Shown: positions 48,229-59,007, counted from the stretch's first letter. The stretch: DNA of 64,000 nt from Acidimicrobiaceae bacterium (GCA_024641655.1 JAHECR010000011.1:7564-71563); one strand, 5' to 3'. Notes: a model not told the origin generated them from the sequence alone. Made by a program: numbers and translations.

Positions 48229-48257
48229 AGTTAACCCGGCCTTACGGGAGTGGTCAA
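48229..48257 (-). promoter_or_regulatory. Housekeeping-type promoter of efeU with an internal inverted repeat
   Basis: Minus strand: TTGACC (48257-48252), exactly 17 nt spacer, TTAACT (48234-48229), then 8 nt to the ATG. The edges GTTGACC and GGTTAAC form an imperfect inverted repeat (one mismatch), which could be an operator. No full DtxR/IdeR box seen. Confidence 0.6.
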
Positions 48258-48299
48258 CTTGTGAGCAGGGAAAAGGGTCCGCTCAGCACCCGATGGAGC

Positions 48300-51200
48300 T
48301 CAGATCGGGATCTCGACGCGTTCGGTCCGTCGGGCCGGGGTGCGCTCACCGGGCAGGATCACGCCGGTGAGGTTGAGCGGGTCCGAGCCGCTGATGACAA
48401 GGGTGCGTCCGGAAGGTTCCTGGCGTCGGACGGCCTGCAAGGCCTCGGCCGCCTCGGGCAGCGCGAACTGTTCGCCACTGAACCCGGAGACGAAGCGTCC
48501 ACCGCGGATCAGTCCACGGTCTTCGAGGCGGCGCAGCGCCCACTGGAGGTCGCGCCAGGGAATCGAGAGGTCCTCGTGGGCGACGAGGTCGTAGAACAGC
48601 ACTCCCCACCGTTGGAGGAGCTGATCGGCGACGGCCTCGACGAGCTCGTCGCGATCGACGACCGGCTCGATGTCGGGCACGAGTGACCAGCGGCCCGCAG
48701 CGTGCGCGGCGCGCACACCGCTGCGCCGCAGCTTCGACAGCGAACGTTCGCGCCGATCGGCCCGCCGACGCGCTGAGGTCAGCCCGCGCACCGCTTCGAA
48801 CCCGTCTGCGGTGAAGAGGCCGCGCGCCACGCCGTCCCACAACGCCGATTCGATGTCGGTGGTGAGTCGGCGAGTGTCGGCAGCGAGTTCGGTGAGGAAC
48901 CGCGCTCCGTTGCGGTCGAGCGCCTCGGCGATCTCCGCGATCGGCCCGGCCGTGGGGGTCGCCGGTCGTTGCTCACCCCGGACGGCATGCAAAAGCCACG
49001 GGAGATCGTCGCGGAACACCAGACCCACGGGAGTGGCCTTCGAGGGTCCGCTCCCGCGTCGATCGGGGTCGTCCAACGTGGGCGGGGACAGGCGCAGCCA
49101 CTGGATCTCGCCGTCGTGGCACAGCCGGTCGATCCACGACGGTTGGTACCCACGCACCCGGCTGCCGAGCAGGTCGGGCTCCCACGACGCGACCGCTGCT
49201 TCCCATCCTTGGAGCTGCTCGATGACCCGAGCGAGGCCCGCCGGCGTCGACACCTGGGTACCTGGTGCCACATGTTGCCACCGGGCGAGGAAGCCGATGA
49301 ACTGCTCGGGCGAGGCCGATTCGACGGAGCGGCGCCGCGCGCCGCGAGACAGCCCGTGCATGCGCGCGAGCAGGCGGCGCGAGCACCACTCCATCGGCGC
49401 GGCAGCCTCGCCGGCCGACGCGCTGAAGCGCCCCTGAATCGCGGCGCCCTGGGATTCGAGGGTGAGCAGCCCGACCAGGAGTTGCGTCGCGGGGAGACCC
49501 GTCAGCGCCCCCAGGGCTTCGGCGGTGATCGGTGAGTGCATCTCGAGGTGGCCGCGCACCACTGCGGCCGCCACCGTTTCGGGCGACGTCCGCTCGGATG
49601 GGACACCGGAACGCAGCACCTCGAGCTGCTCGGCCGACTCCACTGCGTGCCACCGCTCCGGGGTGTCGCCGTCGGCCGCGATGCGTCGGCCCCGGCCCCG
49701 AGCCTCGAGCTCGGCGAACAGCAGTCGCCACTCGTCGCGCGCCGCGAGCAGGAGGGTGTCTCGGAGCAGATCGTGCAGTTCGTCGGGGGTGCGCGGATGG
49801 GGGGTGAGCTCGGCGCGGACCTGTGCGATGGCCTCGGGGCGCAACGAGCCGATGTCGGACGGATCGACCGGCAGGCCGCGTCGCAGGGGCACGGCGCGGG
49901 TGCGGCGGTCCTGGAGCTCGGCATCGTCGAGGAAGGCGTAGGGCCGAGCGGAGAGGATCTCGTGGCCGAGCAACGACGGTTCGGTGGTGTCGACGTGATG
50001 GAACGTGACCGTGCCCGCACGCAGGTCGGTCCACAGCTCGATGAGCCCGTCGACGTCGAGGCTCTCGGTCAAGGTGTCGTGCACTGTCTGCCGTACGATC
50101 GGGTGGTCGGGGATGGTGCGGGGGCCGGAGAGGTTCTCCTGGCAGGCGGCGGCATCGGGGAACAGGGCAGCCATGAGGTCGTCGCTCTCCATACGCTGGA
50201 TCGGCGGGGGATTGCGCTTCCCGTTGCGCATCCGCAGCACGATGAGGGCCCGGTTGAGATTCCACCGCCAGCGTGACTGGAAGGCCGGCTGGTCGAGCAT
50301 GGCCTGGATGAGCGTGTCGCGGATGGTTTCGGGGGTGAGGAACCGCTCCACGTCGGTGAGAGGGAACGAGTGGTGCGGGCCGAGGGAGATGACGACGGCG
50401 TCGTCGTTCGCCGCGGCCTGGAGCTCGAAGTTGAAGCCCACGCAGAACTTCTTGCGCAGCGCGTAGCCCATGGCGCGGTTGATGCGTCCGCCGAGCGGCG
50501 AGTGGATGACGAGCTGCATGCCGTCGGCGTCGTCGAAGAACCGTTCCATGACCAGCTGCGTCGACGTCGGCATCACCCCGAGCACGGCTGCGCCTGCCGC
50601 GAGGTAGGCGACGATGAGCGCGGCGACCTCGCGACCGACGCCGGCGTCGGCCACGACCCAGTCGGTTGCACCCACGGGGTCGTTGCGGCGCAGGTACGCG
50701 TCGACGTGGCTGCGCAGACGCGAGACCTCCTCGCTCAGCTCGGCGGTGCGGGCGGGCGCCTCACCGAGCCAGAAGGGAACGGTGGGTGACGCGTCCCCGG
50801 CGTCGGTGACACGCACCTCGCCGCCGGTGACGCGACGGATCCGCCACGAGTTGGAACCCAGCAGGAAGATGTCGCCGACCATCGACTCCATCGCCCAGTC
50901 CTCGTTGACGGTCCCGATGAACGTCTCCTCGGGCTCGGCGACGACACGCATGTCGTAGACCTCGGGAATGGCGCCGCCGGAGGTGAGCGCGACATACCGA
51001 GCGCCGCGCCGGCCCCTGACCTCCCCGTTCACGGCGTCGTGGTGCACCCATGCGGCTCGTCGGCCGCGACCGGTCATGATCCCGTCGCTGACCTGCGCGA
51101 GGATCTCGTCGAACACCTCGCGTGTGAGCGCTCGGTAGGGGTGGGCTCGACGCATGAGGGCGAACAGGTCGTCGGTGCGCCACTCCTCGGCGCCGGCTTC

Positions 51201-52565
51201 GGCGACGATCTGCTGCGCCAGGATGTCGAGCGGGGCCTCGGGCGGGTGCAGGGCGTCGAGGCGACCCTGGCGAATCGCCGATACCAGTGCGGTGCACTCG
51301 ACGAGCTCGTCGCGGGTGAGCGGGTACAGGCGTCCTTTGGGGGTGCCGTGGCGGGTGTGGTTCGAGCGCCCGACACGTTGGAGGAACGTGGCGATCGACC
51401 GTGGCGAGCCGATCTGGCACACGAGCTCCACCGGTCCGACGTCGATACCGAGCTCCAGCGATGCCGTCGCAACCAGGGCCTTGAGGTCCCCGGCGCGCAG
51501 CCGGCGCTCGACGAGGTGGCGACGGTCCTTGCTGAGGCTGCCGTGGTGGGCCGCGACGACGTCGTCGCCGAGGCGTTCGGCGAGCTGGTGCGCCAGTCGC
51601 TCGGCGAGCCTCCGCGTGTTGACGAAGATCAGCGTCGTGTGGTGCACCGCGACGAGGGCGGCGATGCCGTCGAGCACGTTATCGATCTGGGACTGCGAGG
51701 CCACCGCCTCGAGTTCGAGGTCGGGGAGCTCGATCTCGATGTCGAGGTCGCGCTGATGGCCGCTATCGACGATGGTGCAGGCGGATGCGCCGTCGTTGCT
51801 GCCGGCGCCGACGAGCAGCCGGGCGACCGTCTCGATCGGGCGCTGCGTGGCCGACAGACCGACGCGCACCGGCCGACGGCGGCAGACGTGGTCGAGGCGC
51901 TCGAGGGTGATGGCCAGGTGTGCGCCCCGCTTGTCGCGCGCCATGGCGTGGATCTCGTCGACGACCACGGTCTCCACGTCGCGCAGGACCTCGCGGCTCT
52001 TCGCCGCGGTGACCAGCAGGTAGAGCGATTCGGGGGTCGTGACGACGAACGTGCGAGGCGAGCGCACCATGGCCTGCCGCTCCGCCGGCGGTGTGTCGCC
52101 CGTGCGGACGCCGATGGTGAGCTTCGGCGCGCTCAACCCCATCGAGCGGGCCATGGCGGCGATCTCGTCGAGCGGCCGCTCGAGATTCTCGGCGATGTCC
52201 ACGGCGAGGGCCTTGAGGGGCGAGACGTAGGCCACGCGCGTCCCGGTGACGACCTCGCCGGCTGCGTGGGCCACGTAGAGCCGGTTGATGCACATGAGGA
52301 AGCCGGCCAACGTCTTGCCCGAACCCGTGGGCGCGGCGATGAGGGTGTGGCGTCGTGCCGCGATGTGGGGCCAGCCGTCGAGCTGGGGCGGTGTGGGTCC
52401 TCCCACGAACCGCTGCTCGAACCAGCGCGCCACCGCCGGGTGCAGTCCCACGCCGGGAACGAGATCGTGACGGAGCTCCACGATGTCACGGACCGTTGGC
52501 GCGAAGAGCTCGGCGTCGAGCGGCTCTTGCAGCGCTGCGTCGTGGAGCGGGTCGACGACGGTCAC
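48300..52565 (-). CDS. lhr: Lhr-family ATP-dependent DNA/RNA helicase
   Basis: Large superfamily 2 helicase (1421 aa) of DNA repair. Motifs in order: APTGSGKT (about 77), TTPESLYLL, DEIHAM (about 203), GLSATQRP, SLELGIDVG, QRVGRSNH (motif VI), then the large Lhr-specific winged-helix and C-terminal DEAD/H_assoc region (VDPSDIGSLRPEAIAQVRAEL). GTG start 52565 has a GGAGA site and overlaps the preceding HTTM stop by 4 nt. The longer open frame to 53927 is antisense artefact. Translational coupling to two membrane-protein genes is unusual for Lhr. Confidence 0.94.
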   Translation of the reverse strand: MTVVDPLHDAALQEPLDAELFAPTVRDIVELRHDLVPGVGLHPAVARWFEQRFVGGPTPPQLDGWPHIAARRHTLIAAPTGSGKTLAGFLMCINRLYVAHAAGEVVTGTRVAYVSPLKALAVDIAENLERPLDEIAAMARSMGLSAPKLTIGVRTGDTPPAERQAMVRSPRTFVVTTPESLYLLVTAAKSREVLRDVETVVVDEIHAMARDKRGAHLAITLERLDHVCRRRPVRVGLSATQRPIETVARLLVGAGSNDGASACTIVDSGHQRDLDIEIELPDLELEAVASQSQIDNVLDGIAALVAVHHTTLIFVNTRRLAERLAHQLAERLGDDVVAAHHGSLSKDRRHLVERRLRAGDLKALVATASLELGIDVGPVELVCQIGSPRSIATFLQRVGRSNHTRHGTPKGRLYPLTRDELVECTALVSAIRQGRLDALHPPEAPLDILAQQIVAEAGAEEWRTDDLFALMRRAHPYRALTREVFDEILAQVSDGIMTGRGRRAAWVHHDAVNGEVRGRRGARYVALTSGGAIPEVYDMRVVAEPEETFIGTVNEDWAMESMVGDIFLLGSNSWRIRRVTGGEVRVTDAGDASPTVPFWLGEAPARTAELSEEVSRLRSHVDAYLRRNDPVGATDWVVADAGVGREVAALIVAYLAAGAAVLGVMPTSTQLVMERFFDDADGMQLVIHSPLGGRINRAMGYALRKKFCVGFNFELQAAANDDAVVISLGPHHSFPLTDVERFLTPETIRDTLIQAMLDQPAFQSRWRWNLNRALIVLRMRNGKRNPPPIQRMESDDLMAALFPDAAACQENLSGPRTIPDHPIVRQTVHDTLTESLDVDGLIELWTDLRAGTVTFHHVDTTEPSLLGHEILSARPYAFLDDAELQDRRTRAVPLRRGLPVDPSDIGSLRPEAIAQVRAELTPHPRTPDELHDLLRDTLLLAARDEWRLLFAELEARGRGRRIAADGDTPERWHAVESAEQLEVLRSGVPSERTSPETVAAAVVRGHLEMHSPITAEALGALTGLPATQLLVGLLTLESQGAAIQGRFSASAGEAAAPMEWCSRRLLARMHGLSRGARRRSVESASPEQFIGFLARWQHVAPGTQVSTPAGLARVIEQLQGWEAAVASWEPDLLGSRVRGYQPSWIDRLCHDGEIQWLRLSPPTLDDPDRRGSGPSKATPVGLVFRDDLPWLLHAVRGEQRPATPTAGPIAEIAEALDRNGARFLTELAADTRRLTTDIESALWDGVARGLFTADGFEAVRGLTSARRRADRRERSLSKLRRSGVRAAHAAGRWSLVPDIEPVVDRDELVEAVADQLLQRWGVLFYDLVAHEDLSIPWRDLQWALRRLEDRGLIRGGRFVSGFSGEQFALPEAAEALQAVRRQEPSGRTLVISGSDPLNLTGVILPGERTPARRTERVEIPI

Positions 52566-53746
52566 GGAAGGTCTCCTGGCGGTGCGTGGCGACGCGTGGC
52601 GTCCTGAGGGCATTCTGCACCGTAGCGAGTCGGTGTGACAGAGCCGGCGCGCGCTGCACCTCCTCGGTACCGGACCCACACGAGGGCAGGAGCGACGAAC
52701 CAGAACGTCAACGGCAGTCGGCTGAGCACGGTCAGGCGGGCATAGGTGCCGGTGCGTACCAGGGCGTGGCGGTCCTCGAGGCGGAGCTCGCCGGCGCCGG
52801 CGATCACCTCGAATCGGTCGAACCAGTCGAGTCGTCTGACCCATGCAGCGAAGCGATCGTCGGCCGGTCCGACCCGCAGGACGCGATCGCGCTCTGTTGG
52901 GGTCACCCAGAGGCACAGCGCCGCGAGTGCCGCCCAACTGAACACCTGCACGGCTGCGAACACCTGGATCGCGAGATGGAACGGGATCGCGACCCAGATC
53001 GCGACGAGTCGGCTGCGTCGCCGCGACAAACCGATCCCGATCACGAGCTCGGTCGCAATCGCCCCCTTGGCGAACCACCACTGCACGGTGCCGTCGGCGA
53101 GCAGATCCATCGCCCACCCCGGGGCTCCCTTTCCGATTGCGAGCGCCCGGTTGTCGATGGCACGGCGCTGGAGTACCAACCCACCGAACCAGTCCTGGTC
53201 GATCGCCTTCGACGTCGCCGACGCCAGGTACACCACGCAGACCTCGAAGCGGGCCAGCCACAATGGCCAGAGCGGCGCGGGAGCGGCCGGGGGGTCGCCG
53301 CGGCGCGTCCGCCGCCAGGCGTCCACAGAGAGCCGATCGCCGGTCGGCATCACGGCCACGAGAACGAGCAGTATCAGCAGGAAGGCCCGGTTGTGGCTGA
53401 AGTGCGTACGCGAGAGGAAGAGGTTGTAGCCGACGAAGCCCGCCGTGTAGGCGGTGCTCGCGCGAGTCCACAGCCCCAGTGACATCGTGGTTGCGCTGAC
53501 GACCACGACCCCCAGCAGCAGGAGGTAGAGCGTCGGGGAGGCCTCGGGGTACCACGACGCATAGGGCAGGTAGTAGCGATCGGAATACACGACACCGTCG
53601 AGTCCGTCGCGTAGGTAGTCCTGGAGGTGGAGCACCACGATCGGGCCCAGCGCGATGCGCAACACGGCCAGCGCCGGCGCGGCGCCCTCGCGGTCGATGG
53701 CCTCGTAGTCGATGGCCTCGTAGAGGCGCGTCAGCGCCGCGTTCAC
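52562..53746 (-). CDS. HTTM-domain multi-pass membrane protein
   Basis: Integral membrane protein (394 aa) with the HTTM domain of vitamin K-dependent gamma-carboxylase-like proteins: helices APALAVLRIALGPIVVLHL, LYLLLLGVVVVSATTMSLGLW, NRAFLLILLVLVAVMPTG, and the GGxVLQRRAIDNRALA region. Carboxylase activity is not implied. The N-terminus contains an in-frame YEAID duplication from a 15-bp DNA repeat (about 53693-53722). GTG 53746 overlaps the upstream ORF by 4 nt. Confidence 0.88.
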   Translation of the reverse strand: MNAALTRLYEAIDYEAIDREGAAPALAVLRIALGPIVVLHLQDYLRDGLDGVVYSDRYYLPYASWYPEASPTLYLLLLGVVVVSATTMSLGLWTRASTAYTAGFVGYNLFLSRTHFSHNRAFLLILLVLVAVMPTGDRLSVDAWRRTRRGDPPAAPAPLWPLWLARFEVCVVYLASATSKAIDQDWFGGLVLQRRAIDNRALAIGKGAPGWAMDLLADGTVQWWFAKGAIATELVIGIGLSRRRSRLVAIWVAIPFHLAIQVFAAVQVFSWAALAALCLWVTPTERDRVLRVGPADDRFAAWVRRLDWFDRFEVIAGAGELRLEDRHALVRTGTYARLTVLSRLPLTFWFVAPALVWVRYRGGAARAGSVTPTRYGAECPQDATRRHAPPGDLP

Positions 53747-54192
53747 GGCGTCGGTACCACGCGTGTGACCGACCGGAACGTCCGGGTGAACGGTCCCCGA
53801 CCGTTGTCGGTGTAGGTGACCGTCGCTTCGAGGTACGAGGTCGTCGTGTCCGCCGGCGTGTTGGCCGCCACCCAGTCGAGGGCGCCCTGGAACAACGCGA
53901 ACTGGTGCCGCAGCCCGCTGTCGGCATGGTGATCGGGGAAGGGGTTCGTCAGGCCGTGGCCGCGCACGAGGTCCGACCAGCGGTACTCCCAACCGTCCTG
54001 GAGCGCCACGACGCTACCGTCGCTCTGCACCCGGACGATCTCCGCAGACCATCGGCTCGCCTCGGGGAACATCTGGAACCCGAACACCTTGTGGTCGGAG
54101 TCGTATGCGGCGACCACGGCGAAGAGTTGCGCGCCGACCACGACGCCGATGACCACACGGCGAGCGACACGACGGACGTTGGACTGGTCCAC
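53743..54192 (-). CDS. Small membrane-anchored hypothetical protein, operon with HTTM and Lhr
   Basis: Protein of 149 aa, probably from GTG 54192. One hydrophobic helix (about 11-30, VVIGVVVGAQLFAVVAAYDS) is followed by a soluble domain with FGFQMFPEASRW, GWEYRWSDLV, and EATVTYTDNGRGPFTRTF. Overlaps the HTTM start by 4 nt (GTGA), so the pair looks obligate. The frame extends upstream through APAPNRFGLTWG, so the start is uncertain. No family recognised. Confidence 0.7.
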   Translation of the reverse strand: MDQSNVRRVARRVVIGVVVGAQLFAVVAAYDSDHKVFGFQMFPEASRWSAEIVRVQSDGSVVALQDGWEYRWSDLVRGHGLTNPFPDHHADSGLRHQFALFQGALDWVAANTPADTTTSYLEATVTYTDNGRGPFTRTFRSVTRVVPTP

Positions 54193-54204
54193 GCCCCAAG
54201 TCAA

Positions 54205-54220
54205 GCCGAACCGGTTCGGC
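54205..54220. promoter_or_regulatory. Perfect 16-bp palindrome upstream of the lhr operon
   Basis: GCCGAACCGGTTCGGC is fully palindromic, 13 bp before the first operon GTG and after the acyl-CoA dehydrogenase stop. Could be an operator or a short hairpin ending that gene; the T-run needed for a terminator is missing. Confidence 0.45.
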
Positions 54221-54272
54221 GCCGGCGCGGATGCCGCCCGCGTCGACTTCGGGGCAGTCAGGGCGTTCGCAC

Positions 54273-56063
54273 TCAGTCGAGGCCGACGGCGTAGAGCGGC
54301 GCGGCACCCGCCATCACCGAGGGCAGCAGGCCCTGTACCTGAGGCAGGATCTGACCGGCGTAGAAGCGTGCCGTCGCCAGCTTTGCCTCGAGGAATTCCC
54401 GGTCGGGCCCGGACGCACCCTCGGCGAGGCGCCGCTGCGCGGCCAGCGCGCTCTTGGCGAGCAGCCAGCCGCCCACGGTCGTCGCGAGGAGACGGAGATA
54501 CGGCGTGGCCCCGGCGAGGCCGTCGTCGGACCCGCCGCCGCCTCGCTGGAGCAACCACCGGCTCGCTGCTCGGGCATCGGCGGCCGCAGCCTCGAGGCGG
54601 TCGGCCATCTCGCCCAGGTCGGCCTCGACGAGTGCCCGAACGGTGAGCCCCATCTCGCCGATGAGCTCCTCGATGACTGCTCCGTCGCGCATGGCGAGCT
54701 TGCGACCGACGAGGTCGATTGCCTGGATGCCGTTCGTGCCCTCGTAGATCGCCGCGATCCGGATGTCGCGGAAGTGCTGCGCAACCCCGGTCTCCTCGAT
54801 GTACCCCATGCCGCCGTGGACTTGCACCGCGAGGCTCGTGATCTCGTTGCCGAGGTCGGTGCCCCAGGCCTTCGACAGCGGCGTGAGCAGGTCGGTGAGC
54901 TCCTGGTTACGCCGTCGCTCGCCTTCGTCGCTGCTCCACCGTGCCCGGTCGATGGCTACGGCATTGAGGTAGACCAGGCAGCGCAGCGCCTCGATCTGGG
55001 CCTTCATCGTGACGAGCATGCGACGCACGTCGGGGTGCTCGACGATGGGTGCCGACTCGCCCGCCGGGGTGTCGTCGCGTCGACCCTGGCGGCGGTCGCG
55101 CGCGTAGGCGCGCGCCTGCTGATACGAGCGTTCGGCGACGGCAAGGCCCTCGAGGCCCACGGCCAGACGGGCCTGGTTCATCATCGTGAACATGTATCGC
55201 ATACCCGCGTGTTCGTCTCCGATGCGGTAGCCCACCGCCCCGCCATTTTCGCCGAACTGGAGCACGCAGGTGGGCGAGGCATGGATGCCCATCTTGTGCT
55301 CGAGTGAAACGCAGTGGACGTCGTTGCGGGCACCGAGGGAGCCATCGGGCTCCACGAGGTGCTTGGGGACGATGAACAAGCTGATACCCCTGGTCCCTGC
55401 TGGCGCATCGGGTGTCCGCGCAAGCACCAGGTGCACGATGTTGTCGGTGAGGTCGTGTTCGCCCCAGGTGATGAAGATCTTCTGGCCGCTGAGGAGGTAG
55501 GAGCCGTCGGGTTGCGGGACCGCCCGCGTGGTGAGTGCTCCCACGTCGGAGCCCGCCTGGGGCTCGGTGAGGTTCATCGTTCCCGACCACTCGCCGCTGA
55601 TGAGTTTGGGCAGCCAGCGCGCCTTCTGGACGTCGCTGCCGTGCGCGGTCAACGCGTGGATGGAGCCCTGCGTCAACATCGGGTTGAGCGACAACGCCAT
55701 GTTGGCAGCGGTCAGCATCTCGGTGATGGCGATGCCGACCACCCAGGGGAACCCGCCGCCGCCGTACTCTGGATCGAAGGCCATCGCCCCCCAGCCGGCA
55801 TCGACGTAGTGGCGGTAGGCCTCGAGGAACCCGTCGGGCGTCGTGACGCTGCCGTCGGGGTTGCGCACGCTGCCTTCGAGATCGCCGGTGCGGTTCGTGG
55901 GTGCGATCACCTCGGCGAAGAACCGTCCGGCCTCGGCGAGCACGTCCGGGAGCGCGTCGAGCCCGGCGTCGGCGAACGCGCTCAGTTGGGCGAGCCGGTC
56001 GATGTCGGCGATCTCGTCGAGCACGAACGCCATGTCGGACAAGGGTGCGTGATAGTCGCTCAT
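54273..56063 (-). CDS. Acyl-CoA dehydrogenase, long FadE5-like form
   Basis: FAD-dependent oxidation of acyl-CoA to enoyl-CoA (596 aa, about 200 longer than the short-chain form). NLTEPQAGSDVGAL (FAD/substrate binding), KIFITWGEHDLTDN, HKMGIHASPTC, GLAVAERSYQQ, the QVHGGMGYIEETGVAQHFRDIRIAAIYEGTNGIQ block with catalytic-side IYEGTN, and a C-terminal Acyl-CoA_dh_C extension to residue 596. It shares direction with the EamA and ettA genes upstream and may be cotranscribed with them. Confidence 0.94.
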   Translation of the reverse strand: MSDYHAPLSDMAFVLDEIADIDRLAQLSAFADAGLDALPDVLAEAGRFFAEVIAPTNRTGDLEGSVRNPDGSVTTPDGFLEAYRHYVDAGWGAMAFDPEYGGGGFPWVVGIAITEMLTAANMALSLNPMLTQGSIHALTAHGSDVQKARWLPKLISGEWSGTMNLTEPQAGSDVGALTTRAVPQPDGSYLLSGQKIFITWGEHDLTDNIVHLVLARTPDAPAGTRGISLFIVPKHLVEPDGSLGARNDVHCVSLEHKMGIHASPTCVLQFGENGGAVGYRIGDEHAGMRYMFTMMNQARLAVGLEGLAVAERSYQQARAYARDRRQGRRDDTPAGESAPIVEHPDVRRMLVTMKAQIEALRCLVYLNAVAIDRARWSSDEGERRRNQELTDLLTPLSKAWGTDLGNEITSLAVQVHGGMGYIEETGVAQHFRDIRIAAIYEGTNGIQAIDLVGRKLAMRDGAVIEELIGEMGLTVRALVEADLGEMADRLEAAAADARAASRWLLQRGGGGSDDGLAGATPYLRLLATTVGGWLLAKSALAAQRRLAEGASGPDREFLEAKLATARFYAGQILPQVQGLLPSVMAGAAPLYAVGLD

Positions 56064-56121
56064 GGCGCCGAGCGTAGCGGCGCCCCCGGGGCCGCTCGCC
56101 CGAGACCGGGGCCGCGACGCT

Positions 56122-56988
56122 TCACGGTGCCACGGGCTCGGTGGCCGCAGCCCGGCCTCGGAGCGCGAGCGCCACCACCACCAGGCCGATCCCGACGAGC
56201 TCGCCCCCACTGGGACGTTGCGCCAACAACAAGAAGCCGAGCACGGTCGCCGAGACGGGCAACATCGACTGGAGCAACGCGAAGCGGGCCACCTCGACTC
56301 GTTGGAGCACGACCTGGTCGAGCACGTAGGGGACGGCATTGGACAACACGCCGGTGGCCAGCGCGGCGAGCAGCAGGCCCGGTGCGACGAGCGCCGGCCC
56401 GAGGTGCGGCACCCCGAACGGCGCGACGGCGAGGAGGCCGATCAGCATGCCCACACCGAGGCCGTCGGCTGCCAGGCCGGTGCGGGCCACACGGTGGCCG
56501 AGCACGATGTAGCCGGCCCAGGCTCCCCCTGCCGCGACGGCGAAGAACACTCCGGAGGCCGAGCCGCTCGGCGCGATGCCGCTCAACAGCGCGATGCCGG
56601 CGACGGCGAAAACGAGTGCCAGCGCGCTCCGCCTGGTGCGCGAGCCGAGCGCGGCCACCGCAATGGGGCCCCAGAACTCGAAGGCGACGGCGTTCCCGAG
56701 CGGCAGCGTGTCGATCGCCAGGTAGAAGCACAGGTTCATCAGCGCCAGGCAGATGCCGAACGCCGCGGTCCACGCAAATGTCCCGCGGGCCCAACGACGC
56801 CGCCAGGGTCGCCGGATCGCGACGACGAGGACCCCGGCTCCGAGCACCCGGAGCCAGGCCACACCGGCGGGATCGAGGCGGTCGAAGAGGTGGACGGCGA
56901 TCGACGCGCCGAGGTACTGGGAGACCGCGCCGACCGCGAAGAGCGCCTCGGGGGTCCAGCCGAGCTGGCGTGATCGTCCCGTCGTCAC
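56122..56988 (-). CDS. EamA/RhtA-like drug/metabolite exporter
   Basis: Ten-helix DMT transporter (288 aa), two EamA repeats. The opening QYLGASIAVHLFDRLDPAGVAWLRV and LPLGNAVAFEFWGPI, with SYLLPVFA-like LQSMLPVSATVLGFLLL near the C-terminus, resemble RhtA threonine/homoserine exporters, but substrates vary. GTG 56988 lies 8 bp after the ettA stop, so it is likely cotranscribed with ettA. Confidence 0.88.
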   Translation of the reverse strand: MTTGRSRQLGWTPEALFAVGAVSQYLGASIAVHLFDRLDPAGVAWLRVLGAGVLVVAIRRPWRRRWARGTFAWTAAFGICLALMNLCFYLAIDTLPLGNAVAFEFWGPIAVAALGSRTRRSALALVFAVAGIALLSGIAPSGSASGVFFAVAAGGAWAGYIVLGHRVARTGLAADGLGVGMLIGLLAVAPFGVPHLGPALVAPGLLLAALATGVLSNAVPYVLDQVVLQRVEVARFALLQSMLPVSATVLGFLLLAQRPSGGELVGIGLVVVALALRGRAAATEPVAP

Positions 56989-56996
56989 GAAGGGGA

Positions 56997-58670
<1,674 letters not shown>

Positions 58671-58678
58671 GATCGCAG

Positions 58679-58684
58679 AGGGTA
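58679..58684 (-). promoter_or_regulatory. -10 element (TACCCT) of ettA
   Basis: Ends 8 nt before the ettA ATG on the minus strand, so the ettA mRNA does not include the structured region to its right. Confidence 0.5.
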
Positions 58685-58818
58685 GCGGCGGTGCGCGGCG
58701 CTGACGGAGGTCCGCGGGGCCACGCTGGCGGTCTGCGGCCCTGGCGCAAGGGCGATATCGCCTGTTGCGTGTGCGTCGAGCGGACCATCTTGCGCCCCGT
58801 CGACGAGGGTTCTACCCA

Positions 58819-58847
58819 TTCACGCCAGTGCCGGCGATACCTACAGT
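58819..58847 (+). promoter_or_regulatory. Candidate promoter of a small RNA
   Basis: TTCACG (58819-58824), 17-nt spacer, TACAGT (58842-58847). It points into the structured segment that ends in the terminator at 58969. Initiation near 58854 would be expected. Confidence 0.45.
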
Positions 58848-58853
58848 GATCTT

Positions 58854-59007
58854 CATCAGCTCGTGGTGGCGATGCAACACCGCAGCACCGACCAGACCGA
58901 TCCCCCTCCATCGGGTCGGTTCTGCGGACCACAACGAGGACGGAGCCAGGCGATAGCCAGGTGACGTTGCGGAGAGGAAGGATCGGGCGCCTTCCTCTCC
59001 GCTTTCT
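58854..59007 (+). ncRNA. Candidate small RNA with a C-rich hairpin loop
   Basis: About 150 nt between a plausible promoter and a strong intrinsic terminator, with no ORF. A long hairpin at 58880-58927 stacks CCGCAG/CTGCGG, ACCGAC/GTCGGT and CCGAT/ATCGG around the loop CCCCCTCC (58902-58909), and flanking GTGGT (58863-58867) pairs with ACCAC (58928-58932). The loop contains CCTCC, complementary to GGAGG ribosome sites, as in C-rich-loop regulators such as the actinobacterial 6C RNA. I could not match it to a known RNA family. The downstream HAD gene has its own promoter beyond the terminator. Confidence 0.6.
58969..59007 (+). terminator. Intrinsic terminator of the small RNA
   Basis: Perfect 13-bp stem GCGGAGAGGAAGG/CCTTCCTCTCCGC with an 8-nt loop (58982-58989), followed by TTTCT. 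Only the plus strand carries the T-rich tail, so it ends a plus-strand transcript. Confidence 0.8.

Noticed and set aside
48229-48257. IdeR/DtxR box at efeU
   Set aside because: TAAGGC...GTTAAC fits only parts of the 19-bp consensus; retained as an uncharacterised inverted repeat.
52566-53927. N-terminal extension of lhr
   Set aside because: Overlaps the HTTM gene in another frame and has Arg/Pro-rich shadow composition; the Lhr start at 52565 has a ribosome site.
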